64,000 nt of DNA from Streptomyces sp. NBC_01478 (GTDB taxonomy: Bacteria > Actinomycetota > Actinomycetes > Streptomycetales > Streptomycetaceae). A program made the position numbers and the translations under genes. Under the pieces are notes generated by a model, which searched no databases, was not told the origin of the DNA, and was given only the letters and a program-made list of their open reading frames with translations. Each line of letters starts with the position of its first letter. Position 1 is the stretch's first letter. Where the stretch lies: positions 2,337,501 to 2,401,500 of the forward strand of contig NZ_CP109444.1 in assembly GCF_036227225.1 (NCBI RefSeq), given 5' to 3'. Of this stretch, positions 34,358 to 42,809 are shown in pieces.

Positions 34358-35223
34358 CGGACCGCGCCTTCGCCGTCGTACGGGCCGGGGCCCTGACCAC
34401 CGTGCAGGACCTGGGGCGGCCCGGACACGCGCACCTGGGGGTGCCGCGTTCCGGGGCGCTCGACGGGCCCGCGGCGGCGCTCGTCAACCGGCTGGTCGGC
34501 AATCCACCGGAAGCGGCCGTCCTGGAGACGACCCTCAACGGCTGTGCCGTACGGCCTCGTTCAACGATCCTCGTGGCCGTCGGCGGCGCCCCCTGCCCGG
34601 TCACGGTGAACGGTCGGCCGGTCGCCTGGGGCGCGCCCGTGCATGTGCCGGCCGGGGCGCTCCTGGACATCGGGACGGCCGTCTCCGGAGTACGGACCTA
34701 CATCGCCTTCGCCGGTGGGGTCGGCGTCGAGCCGGTGCTGGGGAGCCGCTCCACGGATCTGCTGTCCGGGCTCGGTCCGGCGCCGCTCACGAACGGCGCC
34801 ATACTGCCGCTGGGGTCCCCGACGAGTCTCCACGCGCACGTGGACGTCGCCCCGCAGCCGCGCCCCCCGGTCGAGCTCGTCCTGCGGGTGACCCTCGGGC
34901 CCCGCGACGACTGGTTCACGCCCGAGGCCGTGCGCGCGTTCACGTCACGCGCCTACCGGGTGTCCTCGGCGAGCAACCGCATCGGGCTGCGCACCGAGGG
35001 GCCCGCCCTGGAGCGGGCCCTGACCGGTGAACTCCCCAGCGAGGGCATGGTCCTCGGTGCCGTCCAGGTGCCACCGGACGGCCGCCCGGTGGTGTTCCTG
35101 GCCGACCATCCGACCACCGGCGGCTATCCGGTGATCGCCGTCGTCCGCCCCACGGACCTCCCGGCGGCCGCCCAGGCGGCGCCCGGCACCCCGGTCCGTT
35201 TCGTGGCTGTACGGCGCCGCTGA
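34354..35223 (+). CDS. pxpC: 5-oxoprolinase subunit C (KipA family)
   Basis: A 289-aa protein of the biotin-dependent carboxyltransferase/KipA type. Motifs are VQDLGRPGHAHLGVPRSGALDGPA, SNRIGLRTEGPAL and PDGRPVVFLADHPTTGGYP. It completes the PxpABC complex and overlaps pxpB by ATGA. A 15-bp segment at 34558-34572 is identical to the right half of the operator at 30724-30738. Confidence 0.95.
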   Translation: MTDRAFAVVRAGALTTVQDLGRPGHAHLGVPRSGALDGPAAALVNRLVGNPPEAAVLETTLNGCAVRPRSTILVAVGGAPCPVTVNGRPVAWGAPVHVPAGALLDIGTAVSGVRTYIAFAGGVGVEPVLGSRSTDLLSGLGPAPLTNGAILPLGSPTSLHAHVDVAPQPRPPVELVLRVTLGPRDDWFTPEAVRAFTSRAYRVSSASNRIGLRTEGPALERALTGELPSEGMVLGAVQVPPDGRPVVFLADHPTTGGYPVIAVVRPTDLPAAAQAAPGTPVRFVAVRRR

Positions 35224-35238
35224 GGCCCCGTACACGCC

Positions 35239-36099
35239 CTATGCGGGGTCCGGCTGCTCCTGCTGCACCGACAGGGAGGCCAGCGCCATCGACACGGCGT
35301 GGGACGCGCTCAGGTCGAGCCGGGCGCTCGTGCCCCGTGCGCGGTGGCGCATCTCGTCGGCGGCCAGCCTGAGGAGTTGTGGCAGCAGGTCGGTGCAGCG
35401 GCGGGCCACCCAGCCGGTGCCCGCCGTCGCCAGCCACAGCAGACTGGCCGACCTGGTGGGCACCGGGAACTCGGGTTCGGGCGAGGGCGCGGCCCCCGTG
35501 GCCACCCCCTCCTCGGCGAGCAACGCGTGGAAACGCAGCGCCAGTTGGCGGTGCCCGCGCTCCCCGGGGTGGAGCCGGTCCGCGCTCCAGATCGCGCGGT
35601 CCATGATCCACTCGCCCTCCGCGGCGTGCAGATGCACGGCCCCGTAGCGCTCGGAGAGCGCGTGCACCACGGTGTTGACGGCGCGCTGCCGCCGGGCGAG
35701 CGGGCGGGCCAGCGCGCCCGGGAGGCCGAGCATCGCGCCCGGGTCGGGCAGACAGGCCGTGAGCAGGACCGCGCCCTGTGCCGTGAAGGCCGCGTAGACC
35801 TCGTCGAGCCGGGCGGCCAGGGCCTGGATGTCGAAGGTGCAGCGCAGGGTGTCGTTGACGCCTATGACGACGGACACGATGTCCGGGTCCAGGGCGAGCC
35901 CGGCCGGGGTCTGCCGTTCCAGCACGTCCCGTGACTGCGCCCCGCTGACCGCGAGGTTCGTGAACTCCACGGTCTCCTCGGGCTGTTGGGTCAGCCCGTC
36001 GGCGAGCAGCGCGGCCCAACCGCGCCACGCCTCGCCGACGGGATCGCCCACGCCCTCGGTGAGCGAGTCACCGAGGGCGACGAAACGGACCGTTCTCAT
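35239..36099 (-). CDS. SGNH/GDSL hydrolase
   Basis: A 286-aa esterase-like protein with block I FVALGDSLTEG (Ser12), block III IGVND and block V DRLHPGERGH. There is no signal peptide, so a cytoplasmic lipase/acylesterase is expected. The C-terminal 70 residues are an extension beyond the SGNH fold. Its ATG overlaps the stop of the glycosyltransferase gene (ATGA), so it may act on the product of those enzymes, for instance a glycolipid. Confidence 0.9.
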   Translation of the reverse strand: MRTVRFVALGDSLTEGVGDPVGEAWRGWAALLADGLTQQPEETVEFTNLAVSGAQSRDVLERQTPAGLALDPDIVSVVIGVNDTLRCTFDIQALAARLDEVYAAFTAQGAVLLTACLPDPGAMLGLPGALARPLARRQRAVNTVVHALSERYGAVHLHAAEGEWIMDRAIWSADRLHPGERGHRQLALRFHALLAEEGVATGAAPSPEPEFPVPTRSASLLWLATAGTGWVARRCTDLLPQLLRLAADEMRHRARGTSARLDLSASHAVSMALASLSVQQEQPDPA

Positions 36100-37259
36100 G
36101 CCACGCCTCCGGGCACGAACCGCCGTACCGGAACATCCGCGTCGTGGGCCGCGAGGAAGGCGTCGACCGCCGTGTGCCAGCCGAAACACTCCGCACGCGC
36201 GCGTGCGATCTCCCGCCGCTCCGGCTCGGAGCGTTCGAGCAGCATGTCCACGGCGTCCGCGAAGGCCTTCCCGTTGTCCGCCGCCGTGGCGCCGGCGGAG
36301 CCGATCACCTCGGGCAGCGCGGAGGACGCGCTGGCCACCACGGGCGTGCCGCAGGCCATCGCCTCCAGGGCGGCGAGCCCGAAGGTCTCGGCGGGCCCGG
36401 GCGCCAGGCACACGTCGGCGGAGGCCTGGAGCGCGCCGAGCAGCCGCCGGTCGGAGACGTGCCCGAGGAAGGTGACCGGCAGCCCCCGCTCCCGCGCCCG
36501 CTGTTCGAGCCGGGCCCGCAGCGGGCCGTCCCCGGCGACCACGAGGACCGCCCGTCGCCCGCGCCGTACCAGCGCCTCCAGGGCGTCGAGCGCCGTGCCG
36601 GGCTTCTTCTCCACGGAGAGCCTGGTGCAGGTCACCAGCAGAACCTGGTCCATGCGCGCGTACTCCGCGCGCACCACCGGGTCCCGCAGCGCCGGACTGC
36701 GCCCCACCAGGTCGACGCCCAGCGGAGCCCGTACGACATTGCGTGCGCCGATGCGGACGAACTCCCGCTCGGCGAACTCCGTGGTGCACACCACGCGCGC
36801 GTAGGTGTGTGCCGTACGGACGTTGAGGGCGTCGGCGGTGCGCCGGGACATGTTCTCCGACAGGCCCCAGGTGCGCAGGACGCCGTCGGCGGTCTCGTGG
36901 GACACCATCACGGCGGGGACGCGGGCCCGCCTGGCCCATTTGCCGGTCCAGCGCAGGGTCGTACGGTCGGAGACCTCCAGGCGGTCGGGGGCGAGTTGTT
37001 CCAGGAGGCCGGCCACGCGCCGCTTGTCGGTGAGGACGCGGTAGCCGCCGGTGCCGGGCAGCAGCGGGCCGGGCAGGGTGATGACGCGGCCCTGCTCGGT
37101 CTCACGGTCGGTGTGGCGTTCGCCGGGCACGATGAGGACCGGGTGGTGCCCGGCCTCCTTGAAGCCCTTGCCCAGCTCGCGCAGGGCGGTGCGCAGGCCC
37201 CCGGAGGAGGGGGCCACGAAGTTGGCGAGCCGCACGATCCTGAGGGAAGCGGTGTTCAT
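36096..37259 (-). CDS. Glycosyltransferase, GT4 family
   Basis: A 387-aa GT-B glycosyltransferase. The N-terminal acceptor half (LANFVAPSSGGLRTALRELGKGF) and the donor half with TRLSVEKKPGTALDAL, and the E-x7-E motif in GPAETFGLAALEAMACGTPVV, mark GT4. It is translationally coupled (ATGA) to a second GT4 upstream and an SGNH hydrolase downstream. The trio likely builds or edits a glycolipid or cell-wall mannoside. Confidence 0.9.
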   Translation of the reverse strand: MNTASLRIVRLANFVAPSSGGLRTALRELGKGFKEAGHHPVLIVPGERHTDRETEQGRVITLPGPLLPGTGGYRVLTDKRRVAGLLEQLAPDRLEVSDRTTLRWTGKWARRARVPAVMVSHETADGVLRTWGLSENMSRRTADALNVRTAHTYARVVCTTEFAEREFVRIGARNVVRAPLGVDLVGRSPALRDPVVRAEYARMDQVLLVTCTRLSVEKKPGTALDALEALVRRGRRAVLVVAGDGPLRARLEQRARERGLPVTFLGHVSDRRLLGALQASADVCLAPGPAETFGLAALEAMACGTPVVASASSALPEVIGSAGATAADNGKAFADAVDMLLERSEPERREIARARAECFGWHTAVDAFLAAHDADVPVRRFVPGGVA

Positions 37260-38383
37260 GCCGCCACCACCAGCTTGCGCGCGGCGAGGACATCGCCGTA
37301 GTGGGCGATCAGTTGGTCGCCGACGGCCGCCCAGGTGCGGCCCTCGACCATGGCCCGTGCGGCGGTGCCGTACTCGGCGCGGAGCGCGGGATCGGCGGCC
37401 AGGGTCCGTACGGCGTCCGTCACCGCGCTCTCGTCGCGGGGCGGGAAGAGGAACCCGGTGCGCCCGTGGGCGACCAGGTCCAGCGGTCCGCCGGCGGCGG
37501 GCGCGACGACGGGGACGCCGCTGGCCATGGCTTCCTGGACGGTCTGACAGAAGGTCTCAAAAGGTCCGGTGTGCACGAATATGTCCAACGAGGCGAAGAT
37601 ACGGGCGAGCTCGTCTCCGGTACGCCGGCCGAGGAAGACCGCGCCCGGCAGCGCCTCGGTGAGGTGCGGCTGGCTGGGTCCGTCGCCGACGATCACGACC
37701 CGGACGCCCTCGATGCCGCAGGCTCCGGCGAGGAGTTCGACCTGCTTCTCGGGGGCGAGCCTGCCTACGTAGCCGACGATCAGCTCACCGTTCGGGGCGA
37801 GTTCGCGGCGCAGCGCCTCGTCCCGGTACTCGGGGCGGAAGCGCTCGGTGTCCACGCCGCGCGGCCAGAGCCTGACCCGGGGCACGCCGTGTGCCTCCAG
37901 GTCGCCCAGGGCCGCGCTGGAGGGCGCGAGGGTGCGGTCGGCGGCGGCGTGGACGGAGCGGATGCGCCGCCAGGCGGTGGCCTCGCCGGCGCCGACGTAC
38001 GTACGGGCGTATCCGGCCAGGTCGGTCTGGTAGACGGCCACGGCGGGGATGCCGAGCCGGGCCGCGGCGGCCATGCCGCGGACGCCGAGGATGAACGGGC
38101 TGGCCAGGTGCACGATGTCGGCGCGGTGTTCGGTGATGGCCGCGGCGACGCGTCGGCTGGGGAGGGCGACGCGGACCTGGGGGTAGCCCGGGAGCGGTAG
38201 GGAGGGGACACGGATGACGGGGCACGGCGACTGGGCGTCGGGCCCGCTACCGGCCGAGGTGGCCGGCGCGACGACGAGCGGATGATGACCGCGATCCACG
38301 AGGTGCCGGGCGGTCTGGAGCGCGCAGTGGGCCACGCCGTTCACGTCGGGGGGAAAGGATTCGGTCACGATGACGACACGCAT
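37256..38383 (-). CDS. Glycosyltransferase, GT4 family (mannosyltransferase-like)
   Basis: A 375-aa GT4 enzyme beginning RVVIVTESFPPDVNGVA, the N-terminus typical of MgtA/PimB-like alpha-mannosyltransferases. Donor site motifs are VGYVGRLAPEKQVELL and GPFETFCQTVQEAMASGVPVVAP. It is the first gene of the GT-GT-SGNH operon; promoters lie in 38384-38476. Confidence 0.9.
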   Translation of the reverse strand: MRVVIVTESFPPDVNGVAHCALQTARHLVDRGHHPLVVAPATSAGSGPDAQSPCPVIRVPSLPLPGYPQVRVALPSRRVAAAITEHRADIVHLASPFILGVRGMAAAARLGIPAVAVYQTDLAGYARTYVGAGEATAWRRIRSVHAAADRTLAPSSAALGDLEAHGVPRVRLWPRGVDTERFRPEYRDEALRRELAPNGELIVGYVGRLAPEKQVELLAGACGIEGVRVVIVGDGPSQPHLTEALPGAVFLGRRTGDELARIFASLDIFVHTGPFETFCQTVQEAMASGVPVVAPAAGGPLDLVAHGRTGFLFPPRDESAVTDAVRTLAADPALRAEYGTAARAMVEGRTWAAVGDQLIAHYGDVLAARKLVVAA

Positions 38384-38476
38384 ACCCGTGTTGTCGCCGC
38401 GCTGGACGTGGCCGCGTCAACGTGGATCTATGCGAACGGTGAACGTCCCATGAGCGTTGCGCTGCACACCCGAGCA

Positions 38477-38505
38477 GGTCAGACGGCGTCCATGCGCGTC
38501 TGACC
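38477..38505 (-). terminator. Terminator hairpin after the HEAT-repeat-like gene
   Basis: GGTCAGACG (38477-38485) pairs perfectly with CGTCTGACC (38497-38505). It lies just downstream of the 38523 stop on the minus strand. Confidence 0.65.
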
Positions 38506-38522
38506 CGCGGGTCATCCCACGT

Positions 38523-39941
38523 TCACACTGCGGGGGCGTCGGGCCCGATCCGGCTCCGTACGGCTGTCTGGACTTCCGCTTCCTCGGCCGGGTCGGCGGC
38601 GAGCCTGCGGAGCTGCTCCACGACCCGGGCGTCGGCGGTCTCGGCGTGCCGGGCGGCGATCTCGCGGGTGGTCTCCTCGCAGTCCCAGAGGCACTCGACG
38701 GCGAAGCCGGTGGGGTAGGAGGGGTCGGTGGCGGCCAGGGCGCGGGCGGCCCGGCCGCGCAGATGGGACGAGGCGGTCTCCCGGTACACATGGCGCAGGA
38801 CGGGTGCGGCGCAGACGATGCCGAGGCGTCCGGCGCCGTCGACGAGGGTCCAGAGGGTGGGGGCGTCGGGCCCCTCGCCCATGACGGCCTCCCTGAGGGC
38901 GCCGAGGACCAGGTCGCTGTCCTGGGTCCCGCCCCGGCAGGCGAGCATCCGGCCGGCGGCGGCCCCGAGCGGATCGGGGCGGCGGGCCCAGCCACGGGCG
39001 CGGTCGACGGCGGCGACGGAGCGCATCCGTTCGAAGGCGTCGACGGCGGCCTCCACGACGGGCGCCGGGCCGGTGGCGACCGCTCGTTCGATCAGTTGGA
39101 GGGCTTCGGGATCGTTGCTGTCGGCGAGATAGCGCAGGGCGGTGCAGCGGGCGCCCTCGCCGCCGTCCTTGGCGGCCTCGACGATCTCGGGCCGGTCCTC
39201 GGGGCCCGCCACCGCGGTGAGGCAGCGGGCGGCCGGGACGTGCAGGGCGGCGCCGCGTTCGAGGCCCTGTTGGGCCCATTCGAACACCGCTTGCACGCTC
39301 CACCCCGGACGGGGCCCGGTAGGTCGCATCTGGCGTTGCCAGAGGTCGAAGCAGCCGGCTTCCTGGGCGGCACGCACGCGCGTGGCGATCGATTCGCGCG
39401 AGTCCTCGGCCCACAGCCGCCAGGGCCGGGGTTCGAAGGCGTCGCGCACCGCGGCGGCCAGTTCGGCCTCGCCCTCGGGGTCGGCCGGGAAACGCGCCAG
39501 CACCGGGGCGGCGAGGGCGCGCAGGCCCGCGTCGTCGTCCCTGAGCGCCAGCTCGTCCAGGGCCCAGGCCCAGTTGCTGCCGGTGGCCGCGTACCTGCGC
39601 AGCAGTTCGAGCGCGTCCTGCCTGCCGTAGGAGGCGAGGTGCCCCAGGACGGCGAGCGCGAGGCCCGTACGGGACTCCTCGGTGTCGAGGACGTCCTCGG
39701 CGTCGAAGAGGTGGGCCTCGACGGCGTCCAGGTCACCGCCCAGATCGAGGTACAGACGGGCGTAGTACAGGGAGCGGTTCTCCACCTGCCAGTCGTGGCG
39801 GGGATCGCGCAGCACACAGTGGTTCAGTGCCGCGAGTGCCTCGGCACGGGGTGCGGTGAGCGCGTGCAGTGTGCCGTCGCCGCGGCCCCGCTGAAGCAGG
39901 CCGAGCAGCGTACCGCTGGGCGCTATGACCGGATCGAACAT
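38523..39941 (-). CDS. HEAT-repeat-like (alpha-solenoid) protein
   Basis: A soluble protein of about 472 aa made of repeated helical pairs with the Ala/Leu/Asp pattern of HEAT or PBS-lyase repeats (for example DPEALQLIERAVATGPAPVVEAAVDAFERM and SHLRGRAARALAATDP). No catalytic motif is visible; a scaffold role is likely. The ATG at 39941 starts MFDPVIAPSGTLLGLL; the frame is open further upstream but has no family support. It is flanked by its own terminator. Confidence 0.75.
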   Translation of the reverse strand: MFDPVIAPSGTLLGLLQRGRGDGTLHALTAPRAEALAALNHCVLRDPRHDWQVENRSLYYARLYLDLGGDLDAVEAHLFDAEDVLDTEESRTGLALAVLGHLASYGRQDALELLRRYAATGSNWAWALDELALRDDDAGLRALAAPVLARFPADPEGEAELAAAVRDAFEPRPWRLWAEDSRESIATRVRAAQEAGCFDLWQRQMRPTGPRPGWSVQAVFEWAQQGLERGAALHVPAARCLTAVAGPEDRPEIVEAAKDGGEGARCTALRYLADSNDPEALQLIERAVATGPAPVVEAAVDAFERMRSVAAVDRARGWARRPDPLGAAAGRMLACRGGTQDSDLVLGALREAVMGEGPDAPTLWTLVDGAGRLGIVCAAPVLRHVYRETASSHLRGRAARALAATDPSYPTGFAVECLWDCEETTREIAARHAETADARVVEQLRRLAADPAEEAEVQTAVRSRIGPDAPAV

Positions 39942-40277
39942 GGGAAACAGCCTCACATCAAGCGTCGACGCAACCGGGGGACGTGCACTACCTGGCCGCG
40001 TGACAACACGTCGGGGCGCCCGCCGTTTCCTGCTTGCTGTAGACCATTTTCCTCTGCCTCTCGTAGGTGGCCCATGCGGGCCGCAACTACGGCCCGCGCG
40101 GTGCGGCAACACCTGCCCAGCCATCGCGTCCGTAAATCACGACGTCATGATGACCCGGCAGTTCTCGATGCCGCGACCGAAATTTCGGGCGGCGCCGTGC
40201 TGCCTTCCCCCGTTTTCCCCCGTTTTCCTTGTCGTACCTGGTCAGAAGGCCCGTCCTCGCCGCCGACGGGCCGCCCG
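39942..40277. other. Intergenic region upstream of the HEAT-like gene
   Basis: No gene is supported in these 336 bases. The stretch includes a direct repeat CCCCCGTTTT twice (40208-40227) and a hairpin (40248-40272) next to the ankyrin gene stop. Confidence 0.5.
40248..40272 (-). terminator. Terminator after the ankyrin gene
   Basis: GGCCCGTC (40248-40255) and GACGGGCC (40265-40272) are perfectly complementary and lie directly after the ankyrin-gene stop, followed on the minus strand by TTCT. Confidence 0.6.
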
Positions 40278-40670
40278 TCAGTGCGCGCCGAACAGCTCCA
40301 GCAGTTCGGCCTTGGCGAACATCCGGGCCGTGTCGACCGCCGACGGGGTGCCCGCGGCCGGATCGGCACCGGCCTCCAGCAGAACTTCGATCACCTCTTG
40401 CTCACCCTTGAAGACGGCTCCGGCGAGCGGCGTCTGCCCCCGGTCGTTGATCCGGTCGGCCTCGGCGCCCCGCGCCAGCAGGGCCCGTACGGCGTCGGCG
40501 TGCCCGTGATAGGCGGCGAGCATCACCAGGGAGTCGCCGCGGTCATTGGTGAGGTTGGCCGGGACGCCCGCGTCCACGTACGCGACCAGCGCCTCGGTCC
40601 CGCCCTGGCGGGCCAGGTCGAAGATCTTGGTCGCGAGCTCCACGACCTCGGGGTCGGGGGCTTCGCTCAT
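40278..40670 (-). CDS. Ankyrin-repeat protein
   Basis: A 130-aa soluble protein with about three ankyrin repeats (RGDSLVMLAAYHGHADAVRALLARGAEAD, RGQTPLAGAVFKGEQEVIEVLLEAGADP and a shorter terminal one). It should mediate protein-protein contact; no enzymatic motif is present. It is divergent from smeA across about 256 bases. Confidence 0.88.
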   Translation of the reverse strand: MSEAPDPEVVELATKIFDLARQGGTEALVAYVDAGVPANLTNDRGDSLVMLAAYHGHADAVRALLARGAEADRINDRGQTPLAGAVFKGEQEVIEVLLEAGADPAAGTPSAVDTARMFAKAELLELFGAH

Positions 40671-40926
40671 CGGCCTGACCGCCTCTCACTAGTACGGGTG
40701 AATCGCCAGCGTACTGGCTCCGCCGAGACATGACCGGCCCCCTCCGAGGCAAAGATCACCGCGGGCCCCGACATGGGTGAAACCCCTGCTCAGACAGCCC
40801 GAATGCGCTCCACCATCCGAGGGAAATCCGCCGAAATTCACCCACTTGCACCTTTTATCGTATGGATACATCCTGTGATCCTGGAAGAACTCATGGTGAC
40901 TGTCCCCACGAACCAGGAGAGCTCAA

Positions 40927-41121
40927 ATGATCTTGTCCATGTCAGGCGTCGTCCTTCTCGGCATCATCGTCTTCCTCTTCTTCAAGAAGGACGGACTCAA
41001 GGCCTCCCACGCCCTGGTGGCCGCACTCTTCGGCTTCTACATGGCCAGCACGGCCATCGCCCCGAGCATCAAGGCCGGCGGCGAGAGCCTGGCGAGCCTC
41101 CTCGGCGGCATCAAGTTCTGA
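40927..41121 (+). CDS. smeA: Small membrane protein SmeA
   Basis: A 64-aa protein with two hydrophobic helices (about 4-19 and 27-46) joined by FFKKDGLKASH. It is the expected size, and sits directly before an FtsK/SpoIIIE-like gene, as SmeA of S. coelicolor, which targets SffA to sporulation septa. AGGAG precedes the ATG by 7 bases. The upstream region shows TTGCAC near 40844 but no clear -10. Confidence 0.88.
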   Translation: MILSMSGVVLLGIIVFLFFKKDGLKASHALVAALFGFYMASTAIAPSIKAGGESLASLLGGIKF

Positions 41122-41155
41122 CACCACCACCCGTACGCACCTTCAGGAGACAGCA

Positions 41156-42748
41156 GTGGCCCGGCGCCCCCTCCCCCGCATCCTGAGCAACGGCACCGCC
41201 CAGATCGCCCGGAGCCGGGAGCTGGCCCGGACGGCGGCCGACAGCGCCACCGACGTCCTCCATCCGCTGATCACGATCACGCGCGGTCTGCGCCGGCTGG
41301 CATCCGCCGGGCGGCGCAGATGGGCCGACACCCCCAAGGACAAGCGCGGGCCGCTGCTGTTCCTGGTGGCCTCGGTGATCCTGGTCGTGGTGCTGGTGCC
41401 GTACGGCCCGCTGCTCGCCGCCATCACCCTGATGGCGGCGGCGGCATGGCAGGGCCGGGACCGCACCCCGCCGGCGCCCGAAGGGCCCGACGAGTCCCAG
41501 ACCCAGCGCCTCCAGTCCCTCTACGAGGCGCTGGTGCCCTACTTCTCGGCCGCCGAGGACCCGGCTCCCCTGTTCGCCCACGGCGGCGACTGGGAGAAGG
41601 CCTTCCCGGCCTACGAGTTCGACGGCGGAGGCCGGATCTCCCATCTGGTCGTCCGCTATCCGGCGTACTTCACCGACGGCGAGGCCGACTCCCGCGCGCG
41701 GATCGAGCAGTTGCTCACCGCGAAGTCCGGCCGCAGCCGGGAGTACCACTTCACCTGGGACGAGGAGGGCAACCAGCTCACGATCGGCGTCCTCGCCCCG
41801 CTCCCCACCGACATCGCCGCCCAGCGTTTCGTCACCGCCCCCGGCGAGACCGTCCTGGGCTTCACCGACCCGACCCAGGTCCACCGCACGCTCCCGCTCA
41901 CCCACGGCGAGGAGCAGCGCGACGTCCCCCCGGTCGTCTGGCGCACCGGCGTCCGCTCCACCGAACCGAACCTGCTGGTCATGGGCCAGCCCGGCAGCGG
42001 CACCTCCACCCTGCTGCGCTCGATCGCGCTCCAGGCGCTCCAGTACGGCGACGTCCTGATCGTCGAGGGCGGCGGCACCGGCGAGTACGCGTGCCTCACC
42101 GGCCGGGACGGCGTCCTCGCCGTCGAGTGCGGACTGGCCGGCGCGCTGGCCAGCCTGGAGTGGGCCGCGCAGGAGACGGAGCGCCGGCTGATCGCGGCCA
42201 ACCGCGCCCGCCAGTCGGGCCACCCGGCACCGGACGACACCAGGCACCCCCTGTGGATCATCCTGGACCGCCCCAGCGCCTTCGCCCACGTGGCGACGGC
42301 CGACGGCTACCAGGACCCCCAGTCCCTGCTCCAGGTCCCCCTGCGGCACGGCCGCGCGGCCAATGTGACGGTGGTGGTGGCCGACCAGTTCGACTGCGCG
42401 GACACGCTCAGCGACGCCGTACGACAGCACACACGCGCGCGTGTCGTCCTCGGCCCCGCCACCCCCACCCAGTTGGAGGCGGTCCTCGGCGCTCCCCCGC
42501 ACACCACGCCGATCGCCCAGATCCCCCCGGGCCGCGGCTACGCCCGCCTCGGCAACGGCCCGGTGCACCGGCTCCAGGTCCCGGCGACCCCGGACCCGTA
42601 CGACGACGCGACGAACGACGCGCACCGCCAGGCGGTCCTGGCGCTGCTCCCGCCGCGCACCACACCGGCGGACGCGGCGGAGACCATGCCGACCGAGGTG
42701 GTGCCCGCCGAAGCGGCGGTGGAGGCCGCGGTGGCGGAGAGTTCGTAG
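41156..42748 (+). CDS. sffA: SpoIIIE/FtsK-like membrane protein SffA
   Basis: A 530-aa protein with a GTG start (AGGAGA 5 bases upstream). The N-terminal soluble segment is followed by a hydrophobic hairpin (about 65-99), then an FtsK-like ATPase domain. The Walker A region reads GQPGSGTSTLLRS from residue 277: threonine 283 replaces the usual lysine. The Walker-B-like segment LWIILDRPSAF lacks the acidic pair. In S. coelicolor SffA localises to septa via SmeA and influences chromosome segregation and spore maturation. The 34-base gap to smeA supports one operon. Confidence 0.88.
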   Translation: MARRPLPRILSNGTAQIARSRELARTAADSATDVLHPLITITRGLRRLASAGRRRWADTPKDKRGPLLFLVASVILVVVLVPYGPLLAAITLMAAAAWQGRDRTPPAPEGPDESQTQRLQSLYEALVPYFSAAEDPAPLFAHGGDWEKAFPAYEFDGGGRISHLVVRYPAYFTDGEADSRARIEQLLTAKSGRSREYHFTWDEEGNQLTIGVLAPLPTDIAAQRFVTAPGETVLGFTDPTQVHRTLPLTHGEEQRDVPPVVWRTGVRSTEPNLLVMGQPGSGTSTLLRSIALQALQYGDVLIVEGGGTGEYACLTGRDGVLAVECGLAGALASLEWAAQETERRLIAANRARQSGHPAPDDTRHPLWIILDRPSAFAHVATADGYQDPQSLLQVPLRHGRAANVTVVVADQFDCADTLSDAVRQHTRARVVLGPATPTQLEAVLGAPPHTTPIAQIPPGRGYARLGNGPVHRLQVPATPDPYDDATNDAHRQAVLALLPPRTTPADAAETMPTEVVPAEAAVEAAVAESS

Positions 42749-42753
42749 GAGCC

Positions 42754-42790
42754 GGGTTCGGTGCGGGCGGGAGCCGCCCGCACCGAACCC
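42754..42790. terminator. Strong bidirectional terminator
   Basis: A perfect 17-bp stem (42754-42770 with 42774-42790) closed by loop GAG lies between the convergent sffA and MocR genes. Confidence 0.85.
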
Positions 42791-42809
42791 GCCTACGGCC
42801 CTTCGCCGT

